From: Rhodobacterales bacterium
Lineage (GTDB): Bacteria; Pseudomonadota; Alphaproteobacteria; Rhodobacterales; Rhodobacteraceae
DNA length: 64,000 nucleotides
Direction: 5' to 3'
Assembly: GCA_009993005.1 (NCBI GenBank)
Contig: JAACUH010000065.1
Location: 43,878-107,877 of the forward strand
In this document: one piece after another, positions 27,796-36,141 of the stretch
Layout of the letters: each line of letters begins with the position of its first letter
How positions within the stretch are numbered: the stretch's first letter is position 1
Position numbers and translations under genes: made by a program
Notes under the pieces: generated by a model
What the model saw: the letters and a program-made list of their open reading frames with translations, nothing else
What the model was told of the DNA's origin: nothing
The model's database searches: none

Positions 27796-28662
27796 ATGCT
27801 TGATGATGCCGACGATATCCATCCGCTGTTCCACGGGGCGCCGAAAAGCACCACGTTCCGCAAGCTGCGCAAGCGGTTGGTGCAGCAGGTGCGCGAGGCG
27901 GTGGACCAATACGGCATGATAGAGCCGGGCGCGCGCTGGCTCGTGTGTCTGTCGGGTGGCAAGGACAGCTATACCCTGCTCGCCATCCTGCACGAGTTGC
28001 AGTGGCGCGGGCTGTTGCCGGTCGATCTGCTCGCCTGCAACCTCGATCAGGGCCAGCCGGGCTTTCCCGCGACGGTGCTGCCCGATTTTCTGGCGCGCAT
28101 GGGTGTGCCGCACCGGATCGAGTATCAGGACACCTATTCGATCGTGAAGGACAAGGTGCCCGCCGGGCGCACCTATTGCGCGCTGTGTTCGCGGCTGCGG
28201 CGTGGCAACCTCTACCGCATCGCGCGCGAAGAGGGCTGTTCGGCCGTGGTGCTGGGCCATCACCGCGACGACATCCTCGAGACCTTCTTCATGAACCTCT
28301 TTCACGGCGGCCGGCTGGCGACGATGCCGCCGAAACTCGTGAACGAAGAGGGTGATCTCTTTGTCTATCGCCCGCTCGCGCATGTCGCCGAGGCCGATTG
28401 CGAGGCCTTTGCCCGCGCGATGGACTACCCGATCATCCCGTGTGACCTGTGCGGGTCACAGGACGGGCTGCAACGCCAGCAGGTCAAGCAAATCCTTGAC
28501 GGATGGGAGAAAAACAGCCCCGGACGGCGGCAGGTCATGTTCCGCGCGCTGATGAATGCGCGGCCCTCGCACCTGCTTGATCCGGCGCTGTTCGACTTTG
28601 CCGGGCTCACGCGGAGCGCGCAAATTGTCGAAAATTCTCTTGAAATGCCGCGTCTGCGTTAA
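27796..28662 (+). CDS. ttcA: tRNA 2-thiocytidine(32) synthetase
   Basis: 288 residues. PP-loop [12 protein letters not shown] adenylates C32. The Cys pair in [14 protein letters not shown] and a third Cys (PCDLCGSQ) hold the iron-sulfur cluster and carry sulfur. [15 protein letters not shown] is the conserved second core motif. Modifies position 32 of several tRNAs. Transcribed alone ahead of the EAL gene. Confidence 0.94.
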   Translation: MLDDADDIHPLFHGAPKSTTFRKLRKRLVQQVREAVDQYGMIEPGARWLVCLSGGKDSYTLLAILHELQWRGLLPVDLLACNLDQGQPGFPATVLPDFLARMGVPHRIEYQDTYSIVKDKVPAGRTYCALCSRLRRGNLYRIAREEGCSAVVLGHHRDDILETFFMNLFHGGRLATMPPKLVNEEGDLFVYRPLAHVAEADCEAFARAMDYPIIPCDLCGSQDGLQRQQVKQILDGWEKNSPGRRQVMFRALMNARPSHLLDPALFDFAGLTRSAQIVENSLEMPRLR

Positions 28663-28748
28663 CCTCGGCCAAAGCAGCATCCCTCTAGGTTGCGCAGCGG
28701 GCCCCAGTGTTGCCACGGGTCCGGGCGAGAATCGGGGAACGGATAGAC

Positions 28749-30293
28749 ATGTTGACCACCAAGGACATGGGCGGGCTTTTCCAAGGGTTGCAGGACGGGG
28801 CCCGTCGGGTGCGCCGCATCCATGTGGTGGCCTGCGCGATCCCCGTGATCATTGCCGCGCAGCTCGTCTGGGGCCCGATGGCCGTGGTCTTTGCCGCACT
28901 GGCCGCCCTCATCGTGCTGTCCTTTGTCCAACCCCGGATGAGCGGGGAAGAGACGGCGTGCGCCGATCTTGCCGCGGCCCCTGCCCCGCGCGACACGGTC
29001 GTCGCCGCCATCGACAAGGCGCTGCGCAGCGCCGGCGCGACGAACCGCTTCACCTGCGCGATGATGATCGAGATCGACCGTTTCCGCCTGCTCGAGGAAC
29101 GCCATGACCACGCGGTGATCGAACGGGTCCTGCAGGTTTCGGGCGAACGGCTGGCCTCGGCCCTGCGCGACCGGGACGTCGTCGCGCGGATCGATGGGCC
29201 GGCCTTTGCTGTCTCCGTGGCACCGGTGCGGCGGCTCGACCTCGAGTCGGCCATCCAGCTCGCCGGGCGCATGCAACGCGCCCTGTCAGAGCCGATTTCG
29301 GCGGATGGCGCCAATATCTATCTGACCGTCTCGATCGGCTTTGCCCTCGCCTCGCGGCTGAAATCGCCAACCGGCGAGGCGATGCTTCAGGCCGCCACCG
29401 CCGCGATGATCGAGGCGCAGCGCAGCGGCCCCTCGGCGATCCGCAGCTATTCCGAAGCCATGCGCGCCCGGATCACCTCGCGCGAGAGCCTGTCGAATGA
29501 TGTGGCGGGTGCGCTCGAGCGGGGCGAGATCATGGCCTTTTTCCAGCCGCAGGTCTCGACCCGGACCGGGGCGATCACCGGCTTTGAAACCCTGTCGCGC
29601 TGGCACCACCCGGAACGCGGCCTGATCCCGCCGATCGAGTTCCTGCCGGCGCTGGAACAGGCGGGGCTGATGGACCGGCTGGGCGAGATCATGGTGTTCG
29701 AAGCGCTCACCGCGCTGCGCAAATGGGATGATGCGGGCTTTGACATCCCGCGGGTCGGCGTCAACTTTTCCAATGCCGAACTGTCGGATCCCCGCCTCGT
29801 GGACCGGATCGGATGGGAGCTTGACCGCTTTGACCTCACGCCCGAACGTCTGGTGATCGAGGTTCTCGAAACCGTGGTCGCCGACAAATCCGAAGATGTG
29901 GTGATCCGCAACCTGTCGGGGCTCGCGCGGCTGGGCTGCTGCCTTGACCTCGATGATTTCGGCACCGGGCACGCCTCGATCACCAATATCCGCCGCTTCT
30001 CGATCGAACGGATCAAGATCGACCGGTCCTTTGTCACGCGGATCGACGCGGACCCGGAGCAGCAGAAGATGGTTGCGGCGATCCTGACCATGGCAGAGCG
30101 GCTGGGCCTCGACACGCTGGCCGAAGGTGTGGAAACCGAATCGGAGTTTGCGATGCTGGCCAAGCTCGGCTGCGGCCATGTGCAGGGCTTCGGGATCGCC
30201 CGGCCGATGCCGATGCATGAAACCGACGGTTGGATCAGGGCGCGCTGCGCGGCTGTGGGCACCAAGGTGATCGCGCACCGCAAGGTCGGCTGA
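28749..30293 (+). CDS. Cyclic-di-GMP phosphodiesterase with degenerate GGDEF domain
   Basis: 514 residues. Two N-terminal hydrophobic segments (about 24-40 and 43-60) anchor it. The GGDEF-like domain spans about 85-235, but the signature is DGPAF (149-153), so cyclase activity should be lost. The EAL domain (about 250-500) keeps the catalytic set: Glu280 (ETL), Asn339, Glu371, Asp402-Asp403 (LDDFGTG), Lys424, Glu459 and Gln479. So it is predicted to degrade c-di-GMP, perhaps with the dead GGDEF as a GTP sensor. Start chosen at MLTTKDMGG. Confidence 0.88.
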   Translation: MLTTKDMGGLFQGLQDGARRVRRIHVVACAIPVIIAAQLVWGPMAVVFAALAALIVLSFVQPRMSGEETACADLAAAPAPRDTVVAAIDKALRSAGATNRFTCAMMIEIDRFRLLEERHDHAVIERVLQVSGERLASALRDRDVVARIDGPAFAVSVAPVRRLDLESAIQLAGRMQRALSEPISADGANIYLTVSIGFALASRLKSPTGEAMLQAATAAMIEAQRSGPSAIRSYSEAMRARITSRESLSNDVAGALERGEIMAFFQPQVSTRTGAITGFETLSRWHHPERGLIPPIEFLPALEQAGLMDRLGEIMVFEALTALRKWDDAGFDIPRVGVNFSNAELSDPRLVDRIGWELDRFDLTPERLVIEVLETVVADKSEDVVIRNLSGLARLGCCLDLDDFGTGHASITNIRRFSIERIKIDRSFVTRIDADPEQQKMVAAILTMAERLGLDTLAEGVETESEFAMLAKLGCGHVQGFGIARPMPMHETDGWIRARCAAVGTKVIAHRKVG

Positions 30294-30699
30294 AAGAGCA
30301 CGACGCCGCACCGCAGCGCGATGGGCCGGCCCAAGGACCTCTGGCATCAACCGGAACGCTGCCAGGCCCGTTCCCCCCTCGCCCCCTGACCGGCCCGCCT
30401 TTCGCGGCGTGGTGGGCGGGGCGCGGTGGGGCGGGGCTCGGTGGGTCGGAGTGGGTCGGGGTGGGTCGGGGTGGGTCGGGGCGCGGTCAAGAATGCTGCC
30501 AAGCCACCGCGAGGTCGGTTCCGCCAACGGGCGGCGGGATGCCCATGTCGGTGAAGGCTGCCACGCGCGCCCCGCAACCCGCCCCGCCACGCATCTTCCC
30601 CAAGGGCGCACCGCCGGCCGCGCCCCCCAAAACCGCTTGACCTTTGTGGCCCTGCCCTGTTGAACCACGCTGACAATTGCCAAGATACGGGCGGCTTTG
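30294..30699 (+). other. 406-bp spacer before yidC: repeat plus candidate promoter
   Basis: No gene is supported. The first part is an extremely G-rich stretch with four 10-bp units (30441-30480). The last part has TTGACC (30637-30642) and, 17 bases on, TTGAAC (30660-30665), a plausible though weak yidC promoter. Confidence 0.5.
30441..30480. repeat. 10-bp tandem repeat, four units
   Basis: GTGGGTCGGA once then GTGGGTCGGG three times, in the spacer between the EAL gene and yidC. Purine-rich on the plus strand (strong G over C bias) unlike the rest of the spacer. Neighbouring GGGGCGCGGT and GGGGCGGGGC sequences look like decayed units. Confidence 0.85.
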
Positions 30700-32547
30700 A
30701 TGGACGACCAGAACAAGAACCTCTTGCTTGCAGTAGTGCTCAGTTTCCTTGTGATCCTGACATGGTTCATCCTGTTTCCCCCCGAAGACATCGTGCCGCC
30801 ACCGGCCGAGACCGTGGCAACGGCGCCTGCCTCGGACGTCACGCCCGGCACAGGCACGCCCGCGCTGCCGGGCAGCGAGGGCGGGACCGGCGCGGGGACC
30901 GATGGCGAAGGCGCCGCCGCCCTCGCCACGGCGCCGCGGATCGTCGTGCGGACCCCGAACCTCTCCGGGTCGATCTCGCTGCTGGGCGGCCGTATCGACG
31001 ATCTCGCGCTCAACAATTACCGTGTCACCACGGAACCGGACGCCGACACCGTCCACCTGCTGAACCCGCAGGGCGAGATCGAGGCCTACTACGCGCTGTT
31101 CGGCTATGCAGCGGGCGACGGGCTCGCGGCCGAGGCCGTCCCCGGGCGCGACACGCTCTGGACGCTCGCGCAAGGCAACGAACTGACCCCCGAGAGCCCC
31201 ATCACCCTGACCTGGGACAATGGCGCCGGGCTGCTGTTCCGCCGCACGATCGCGGTCGATGACCGCTTCATGTTCACCATCGACCAGAGCGTCATCAACA
31301 CCACGGACGCCGCGGTGATGCTGCGCCCCTACGGCCTGATCAGCCGCCATGGCCAGCCCTCGGGCCTGAAGAAATTCTTCATCCTGCACGAAGGTGCTGT
31401 GCGGATGAGCGACGGCACCCTTGAGGAAGCCAGCTATTCCGACCTTGAAAAGCTGGAGTTCGACGAACGCGAAAGCACGCGGGCCGGGCGTGAAGAGGTG
31501 CAGCAGAATGGCTGGGTCGGCTTTACCGACCATTACTGGATGACCACGCTGGTGCCGCAGCAGGGCACGCCCTTCCGCTCGGTCATCAAGTATTTCGAGG
31601 CGCGCGACCTCTATCAGGTCGAGGCCGTGATGCCGATGCAGACGGTCGAACCCGGCGCCAGCGCCACGGTGCGCACCCAGCTCTTTGCCGGGGCCAAGGA
31701 ATGGGCCGCGATCCGCGACTACCAGAACAAGAGCGGCATCTACGGCTTTCTCGACTCGATCGACTGGGGCTGGTTCTTTTTCCTGACCAAGCCGATCTTT
31801 GCGCTGCTGCACACGCTCAATGCCTTCATCGGCAACATGGGCTGGTCGATCGTTGTGCTGACCCTTGTGATCAAGGCGCTGGTGCTGCCGCTGGCCTACA
31901 AATCCTACGTCTCGATGGCCAAGATGAAGGAACTGCAGCCCGAGATGGAAAAGCTCAAGGAGCGCGCGGGCGAGGACAAGCAGGCGCTGCAACAGGGCAT
32001 GATGAAGCTCTACAAGGACAACAAGGTCAACCCGGCGTCGGGCTGCCTGCCGATCCTGATCCAGATCCCCATCTTCTTTTCGCTCTACAAGGTGATCTTT
32101 GTCACACTCGAACTGCGTCACGCACCCTGGATCGGCTGGATCAACGACCTGTCAGCGCCGGACACGTCGTCGATCCTCAACCTCTTTGGTCTGGCGCCCT
32201 GGGGCACGCCCGAACCGGGCAGCCTGTTCTTCATCTTCTCGCTGGGCGTGCTGCCGATCATCCTGGGCATCTCCATGTGGCTGCAACAAAAGCTGAACCC
32301 GGCCCCCACCGACCCCACGCAAAAGATGATCTTTGCCTGGATGCCCTGGGTTTTCATGTTCATGCTCGGCACGTTTGCCTCGGGCCTGGTGCTCTACTGG
32401 ATCGCCAACAACACGATCACCTTCACCCAGCAATACGCGATCATGCGCAGCCACGGGCACAAGCCGGACCTGTTCGGCAACATCATCTCGAGCTTCCAGC
32501 GCAAGCCTGCGGTCGCGAATACCGACAAGAAACCGGGGGCCAAGTGA
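30700..32547 (+). CDS. yidC: Membrane protein insertase YidC/Oxa1
   Basis: 615 residues from MDDQNKNLLLAVVLSFLVIL. N-terminal membrane helix (about 7-26), a large periplasmic beta domain (to about 345), then the conserved five-helix core with LNAFIGNMGWSIVVLTLVIK, YKSYVSMAKMKELQPEM, PASGCLPILIQIPIFFSLYKV and a C-terminal YWIANNTITFTQQYAIM segment. Inserts and folds inner-membrane proteins with or without SecYEG. Followed by engB, 25 bases on. Confidence 0.97.
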   Translation: MDDQNKNLLLAVVLSFLVILTWFILFPPEDIVPPPAETVATAPASDVTPGTGTPALPGSEGGTGAGTDGEGAAALATAPRIVVRTPNLSGSISLLGGRIDDLALNNYRVTTEPDADTVHLLNPQGEIEAYYALFGYAAGDGLAAEAVPGRDTLWTLAQGNELTPESPITLTWDNGAGLLFRRTIAVDDRFMFTIDQSVINTTDAAVMLRPYGLISRHGQPSGLKKFFILHEGAVRMSDGTLEEASYSDLEKLEFDERESTRAGREEVQQNGWVGFTDHYWMTTLVPQQGTPFRSVIKYFEARDLYQVEAVMPMQTVEPGASATVRTQLFAGAKEWAAIRDYQNKSGIYGFLDSIDWGWFFFLTKPIFALLHTLNAFIGNMGWSIVVLTLVIKALVLPLAYKSYVSMAKMKELQPEMEKLKERAGEDKQALQQGMMKLYKDNKVNPASGCLPILIQIPIFFSLYKVIFVTLELRHAPWIGWINDLSAPDTSSILNLFGLAPWGTPEPGSLFFIFSLGVLPIILGISMWLQQKLNPAPTDPTQKMIFAWMPWVFMFMLGTFASGLVLYWIANNTITFTQQYAIMRSHGHKPDLFGNIISSFQRKPAVANTDKKPGAK

Positions 32548-32572
32548 CCCAGAGACGCGCGGGGCGCCGCTG

Positions 32573-33223
32573 ATGCAACTGCCCTTTCCCATCGCTGACG
32601 CGCCCGACCCGTCCGAGGCCGAGGCAGGGCGGCTGCTGTTTGCGGGGCCGGTAGAGTTCGTCAAGGGCGTGGTCGCGATGGCGGGCCTGCCGCCTGCCGA
32701 CCGGCGCGAGGTCTGCTTTGCCGGGCGGTCGAACGTCGGGAAATCGTCGCTGATCAATGCGGTGACCGGGCGCAAAGGGCTGGCGCGCGCGTCCAACACG
32801 CCGGGCCGGACGCAGGAGATCAACTATTTCGCTGCCGGCGCAGGCCATTACCTCGTCGATCTGCCCGGCTATGGCTATGCCAACGCGCCGGTCGCCATCG
32901 TTGAGCGCTGGCAGAAACTGCTCAAATCCTACCTCGCCGGCCGCCAGACCCTGCGCCGCGCCTTCGTGCTGATTGACGCGCGCCACGGGGCCAAGGCGGT
33001 GGATGAAGAGATCATGTCCCTGCTCGACCGCGCCGCCGTCACATTCCAATGCGTGATGACCAAGGTGGACAAGGTGAGCACGGCCGAGCTCGACGCCTCG
33101 CTCGCGCTCACCCGTGCAGCCTTGGCCCGCCACCCCGCCGCCTATCCCGAGATCGTGCTGACCTCGTCGGAAAAAGGTGACGGCATCGCCACGCTGCGCG
33201 CCATCATCGCCCATATCGACTGA
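32573..33223 (+). CDS. engB: Ribosome biogenesis GTP-binding protein YihA/EngB (YsxC)
   Basis: 216 residues. G1 [15 protein letters not shown]2 area [16 protein letters not shown]3 [12 protein letters not shown]4 TKVDKV, G5 TSSEKGDG. Required for 50S assembly and normal division. Usually next to yidC or rnpA in this lineage, as here. Confidence 0.95.
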   Translation: MQLPFPIADAPDPSEAEAGRLLFAGPVEFVKGVVAMAGLPPADRREVCFAGRSNVGKSSLINAVTGRKGLARASNTPGRTQEINYFAAGAGHYLVDLPGYGYANAPVAIVERWQKLLKSYLAGRQTLRRAFVLIDARHGAKAVDEEIMSLLDRAAVTFQCVMTKVDKVSTAELDASLALTRAALARHPAAYPEIVLTSSEKGDGIATLRAIIAHID

Positions 33224-33246
33224 CCCCGACGGGAGCCCCCAGCGCC

Positions 33247-34140
33247 ATGAGGAAGCAGAACATGAACCGTGACTGGATCGCCACCGCCCGCACCCTGTCC
33301 GAGGCGCTGCCCTATCTGCAACGCTATTCCGGCGCGGTCGTGGTGATCAAGTTCGGCGGCAACGCGATGGGCGATGACGACGCCATGGCCGAATTCGCCC
33401 GCGACATCGTCCTGATGCGGCAGGTCGGCGTGAACCCGGTCGTGGTGCATGGCGGTGGCCCGATGATCAACGACATGCTCGCCAAGCTCGGGATCAAGTC
33501 CGAGTTTGTGCGCGGCAAAAGGGTGACGGACAAGGCGACGGTCGAAGTTGTCGAAATGATCCTGTCGGGTTTGGTGAACAAGCGGATCGTGCAGGCGATC
33601 ATGGATGCCGGAGGCCGCGCGGTCGGCATTTCCGGCAAGGATGACGACATGATGGTCTGCGTCGCCGACGATCCGGAGCTTGGTTTTGTCGGCCGCCCGG
33701 TCGAGATGAACGTGCAGGTGCTGCGCGACCTCTTTACCGCCGGCATCATCCCGGTCGTGGCGCCGGTCGCCACGGGTATGGCGGATAACGAGACCTTCAA
33801 CGTCAATGGCGACACCGCGGCGGGCGCGATTGCGGGCGCGCTGCAGGCCGACCGGCTCTTGCTGCTCACCGATGTGCCGGGCGTCAAGAATGCCGCGGGC
33901 GAGGTCGTCACGCAACTGTCGCCGGATCAGATCCGCACCATGACCGCCGAGGGCACGATCGCCGGCGGCATGATCCCCAAGACCGAGACCGCGCTCGCCG
34001 CCCTCGACGCCGGAGTGCGCGCGGTGGTGATCCTCGACGGGCGGCTGCCGAATGCGAGCCTGCTCGAGCTTTTCACCGAACATGGCGCGGGCTCGATCAT
34101 CCGCAGCACCGAACCGCGGGTCAAGCCGCGCATCCGGTGA
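33247..34140 (+). CDS. argB: Acetylglutamate kinase
   Basis: 297 residues. Second step of the acetylated arginine pathway. Substrate motifs [48 protein letters not shown] and [14 protein letters not shown]. The N-terminal helix ([22 protein letters not shown]) is that of the hexameric, arginine-inhibited form. MNRDW at 33262 is a second possible start. The next gene overlaps its stop (GTGA). Confidence 0.96.
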   Translation: MRKQNMNRDWIATARTLSEALPYLQRYSGAVVVIKFGGNAMGDDDAMAEFARDIVLMRQVGVNPVVVHGGGPMINDMLAKLGIKSEFVRGKRVTDKATVEVVEMILSGLVNKRIVQAIMDAGGRAVGISGKDDDMMVCVADDPELGFVGRPVEMNVQVLRDLFTAGIIPVVAPVATGMADNETFNVNGDTAAGAIAGALQADRLLLLTDVPGVKNAAGEVVTQLSPDQIRTMTAEGTIAGGMIPKTETALAALDAGVRAVVILDGRLPNASLLELFTEHGAGSIIRSTEPRVKPRIR

Positions 34141-34787
34141 GCCTGCCCGCCGCCGTCATCGCCCGCGTGGCGCAGGACCGGCTGATCGCGCGCGCCACAG
34201 CGCCGGTCCTGCCCGAGGATGGCCTTGCCCCCGACCTCCGCTCCGTGATCCTGCTCGCTCCGGACGAACCCGCCTTCTGGCCGCATTTCACCGCCAGCCC
34301 CGAATATGGCGACGGCGCGCCCGCGCCGCTCGACCGCTGGTCGCGACGCATCATCGGCAAGATCGCCTGCGATCTGGGCGCCAAGGCCGTCTTTCCCTTT
34401 GGCGGCCCGCCCTGGCGGCCCTTTCCCCGCTGGGCGCTGCGCTCGGGCCAGGTCTGGACCTCGCCGGTGGGGCTGCTGGTCGATGCGCATATGGGACTTT
34501 TCGTGTCGTTCCGCGGCGCGATTGCCCTGCGCGAGGCTGTCGCCCCGCCCGCCGGCACAAATCCCTGCAACACCTGCGCCGGACAGCCCTGCCGCAGCGC
34601 CTGCCCGGTTGGCGCCCTCACCGCGGCAGGCTATGATGTGCCCACCTGCCATGCCCATCTCGACCAGCCCGAAGGAGCAGATTGCCAGACCCGCGGCTGC
34701 GCCGTCCGCCGCGCCTGCCCGGTTGGTCTGACCCGCCGCCTGCCGGCCCAATCCGCCTTTCACATGAAAGCCTTCCACACGCCATGA
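34137..34787 (+). CDS. Ferredoxin-like iron-sulfur protein
   Basis: 216 residues, GTG start overlapping the argB stop. The N-terminal half has a [18 protein letters not shown] segment seen in QueG/RdhA-like proteins. The C-terminal half holds two Cys clusters: [18 protein letters not shown] and a second one with [15 protein letters not shown], consistent with two 4Fe-4S sites. No B12-binding or catalytic segment typical of full-length QueG (about 350-380 residues) is present, so it is a shortened relative or electron carrier. Function unknown. Confidence 0.7.
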   Translation: MSLPAAVIARVAQDRLIARATAPVLPEDGLAPDLRSVILLAPDEPAFWPHFTASPEYGDGAPAPLDRWSRRIIGKIACDLGAKAVFPFGGPPWRPFPRWALRSGQVWTSPVGLLVDAHMGLFVSFRGAIALREAVAPPAGTNPCNTCAGQPCRSACPVGALTAAGYDVPTCHAHLDQPEGADCQTRGCAVRRACPVGLTRRLPAQSAFHMKAFHTP

Positions 34788-35290
34788 CCCTCACCCTGAT
34801 CCTGATCCGCCACGCGAAATCGAGCTGGGCCAATGCCGGTCAGGACGATCATGCCCGCCCGCTCAATCCGCGCGGCCGCACCGACGCGCCGCGCGTCGGC
34901 GCCTGGCTTGCCGCGCAGGGCCATATCCCCGACCTCGTGCTCTGTTCCGACGCCGCCCGCACCCGCGAGACGCTGGCGCTCATCCTGCCCGCCCTGCCGC
35001 GCAATCCGCAGGTCAGCCACCACGCCGCCCTCTACCACGCCGCGCCGCAAACGATGCTCGATATCCTGCACGGCGCCGACAGCCCTTGCGTCGCCATGGT
35101 TGGCCACAACCCCGGCATCGGCGCGCTGGCCGCCGGCCTGCTCACCACATCACCCGACCACCCGCGCTTTGCCGACTACCCGACCGCCGCCACCACGGTC
35201 ATGACCTTTGCCGCGCCCGAATGGCGCGCCGTCACCCCCGGCACCGGCACCCTGCTGGGGTTCACGATCCCGCATGATCTTGCGGACTGA
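34784..35290 (+). CDS. Histidine phosphatase family protein, SixA-like
   Basis: 168 residues. The RHG motif LILIRHAKSSW holds the phosphorylated His; PLNPRGRTDAPRVGAWL, SDAARTRETL and the second catalytic His in VGHNPGIGALA complete the site. SixA enzymes remove phosphate from HPt domains or phospho-His carriers. Overlaps the preceding gene by 4 bases (ATGA). Confidence 0.85.
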   Translation: MTLTLILIRHAKSSWANAGQDDHARPLNPRGRTDAPRVGAWLAAQGHIPDLVLCSDAARTRETLALILPALPRNPQVSHHAALYHAAPQTMLDILHGADSPCVAMVGHNPGIGALAAGLLTTSPDHPRFADYPTAATTVMTFAAPEWRAVTPGTGTLLGFTIPHDLAD

Positions 35291-35309
35291 CCCCCGGCTT
35301 CTCTGTGCT

Positions 35310-35337
35310 CAAAATACTCCCGCCGGAGGCTCCGCCC
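35310..35337. repeat. Half copy of the Rhodobacteraceae-type gene-end element
   Basis: AAAATACTCCCGCCGGAGGC (35312-35331) matches the right flank of the element at 7624-7642 (AAATATCCCCGCCGGAGGC) with one substitution and one length difference. It sits between the convergent ends of the sixA-like gene and the ABC transporter operon. Confidence 0.55.
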
Positions 35338-36129
35338 TCAATGGCCGAGGATCTGGCTCAGGAACAGCTTGGTCCGGTCGGACTGGGGATTGTTGAAGAA
35401 CTCGCGCGGCTCGTTCTGCTCCACGATCTGCCCCTGATCCATGAAGATCACCCGGTTCGCCACCGCCTGGGCAAAGCCCATCTCATGGGTCACACAGAGC
35501 ATCGTCATCCCCTCTTCCGCAAGCTCGATCATGGTGTCGAGCACCTCCTTGATCATCTCGGGGTCGAGCGCCGAAGTCGGCTCGTCAAACAGCATGATCC
35601 GCGGTTTCATGCACAGCGACCGCGCGATGGCGACCCGCTGTTGCTGGCCGCCCGACAACTGGCCGGGGTATTTGTCCGCCTGTTCGGGGATCTTGACCTT
35701 GCGCAGAAAATGCATGGCGATCTCCTCGGCCTCCTTTTTCGGGGTCTTGCGGACCCAGATCGGCGCGAGAGTGCAGTTTTCCAGGATCGTCAGATGCGGA
35801 AACAGGTTGAAGTGCTGAAAGCACATGCCGACCTCGGACCGGATCTTGTCGATGTTCTTGAGGTCCGATGACAGCTCGGTCCCGTCCACGATGATCTGCC
35901 CGGCCTGATGCTCCTCAAGCCGGTTGATGCAGCGGATCAGCGTCGATTTGCCCGACCCGGACGGGCCGCAGATCACGATCCGCTCGCCGCGATAGACGGT
36001 CAGGTTGATGTCGCGCAGGACGTGGAAGGTGCCATACCACTTGTTCATGGCGGTGATCTGGATCGCGACCTCGTCCGAGACCGTCATCTGGCTCCGGTCG
36101 ATGGCGCGGTCGGTTGCGGCGTCTGACAT
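35338..36129 (-). CDS. bztD: Amino-acid ABC transporter ATP-binding protein
   Basis: 263 residues. Walker [13 protein letters not shown], signature [15 protein letters not shown], Walker [15 protein letters not shown], and the switch His in [10 protein letters not shown]. The polar amino-acid group is shown by [18 protein letters not shown] and [25 protein letters not shown]. Last gene of the BztABCD/AapJQMP operon, which takes up glutamate, glutamine, aspartate and related amino acids. Also called aapP. Confidence 0.93.
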   Translation of the reverse strand: MSDAATDRAIDRSQMTVSDEVAIQITAMNKWYGTFHVLRDINLTVYRGERIVICGPSGSGKSTLIRCINRLEEHQAGQIIVDGTELSSDLKNIDKIRSEVGMCFQHFNLFPHLTILENCTLAPIWVRKTPKKEAEEIAMHFLRKVKIPEQADKYPGQLSGGQQQRVAIARSLCMKPRIMLFDEPTSALDPEMIKEVLDTMIELAEEGMTMLCVTHEMGFAQAVANRVIFMDQGQIVEQNEPREFFNNPQSDRTKLFLSQILGH

Positions 36130-36141
36130 GCAGGTGGCTCC

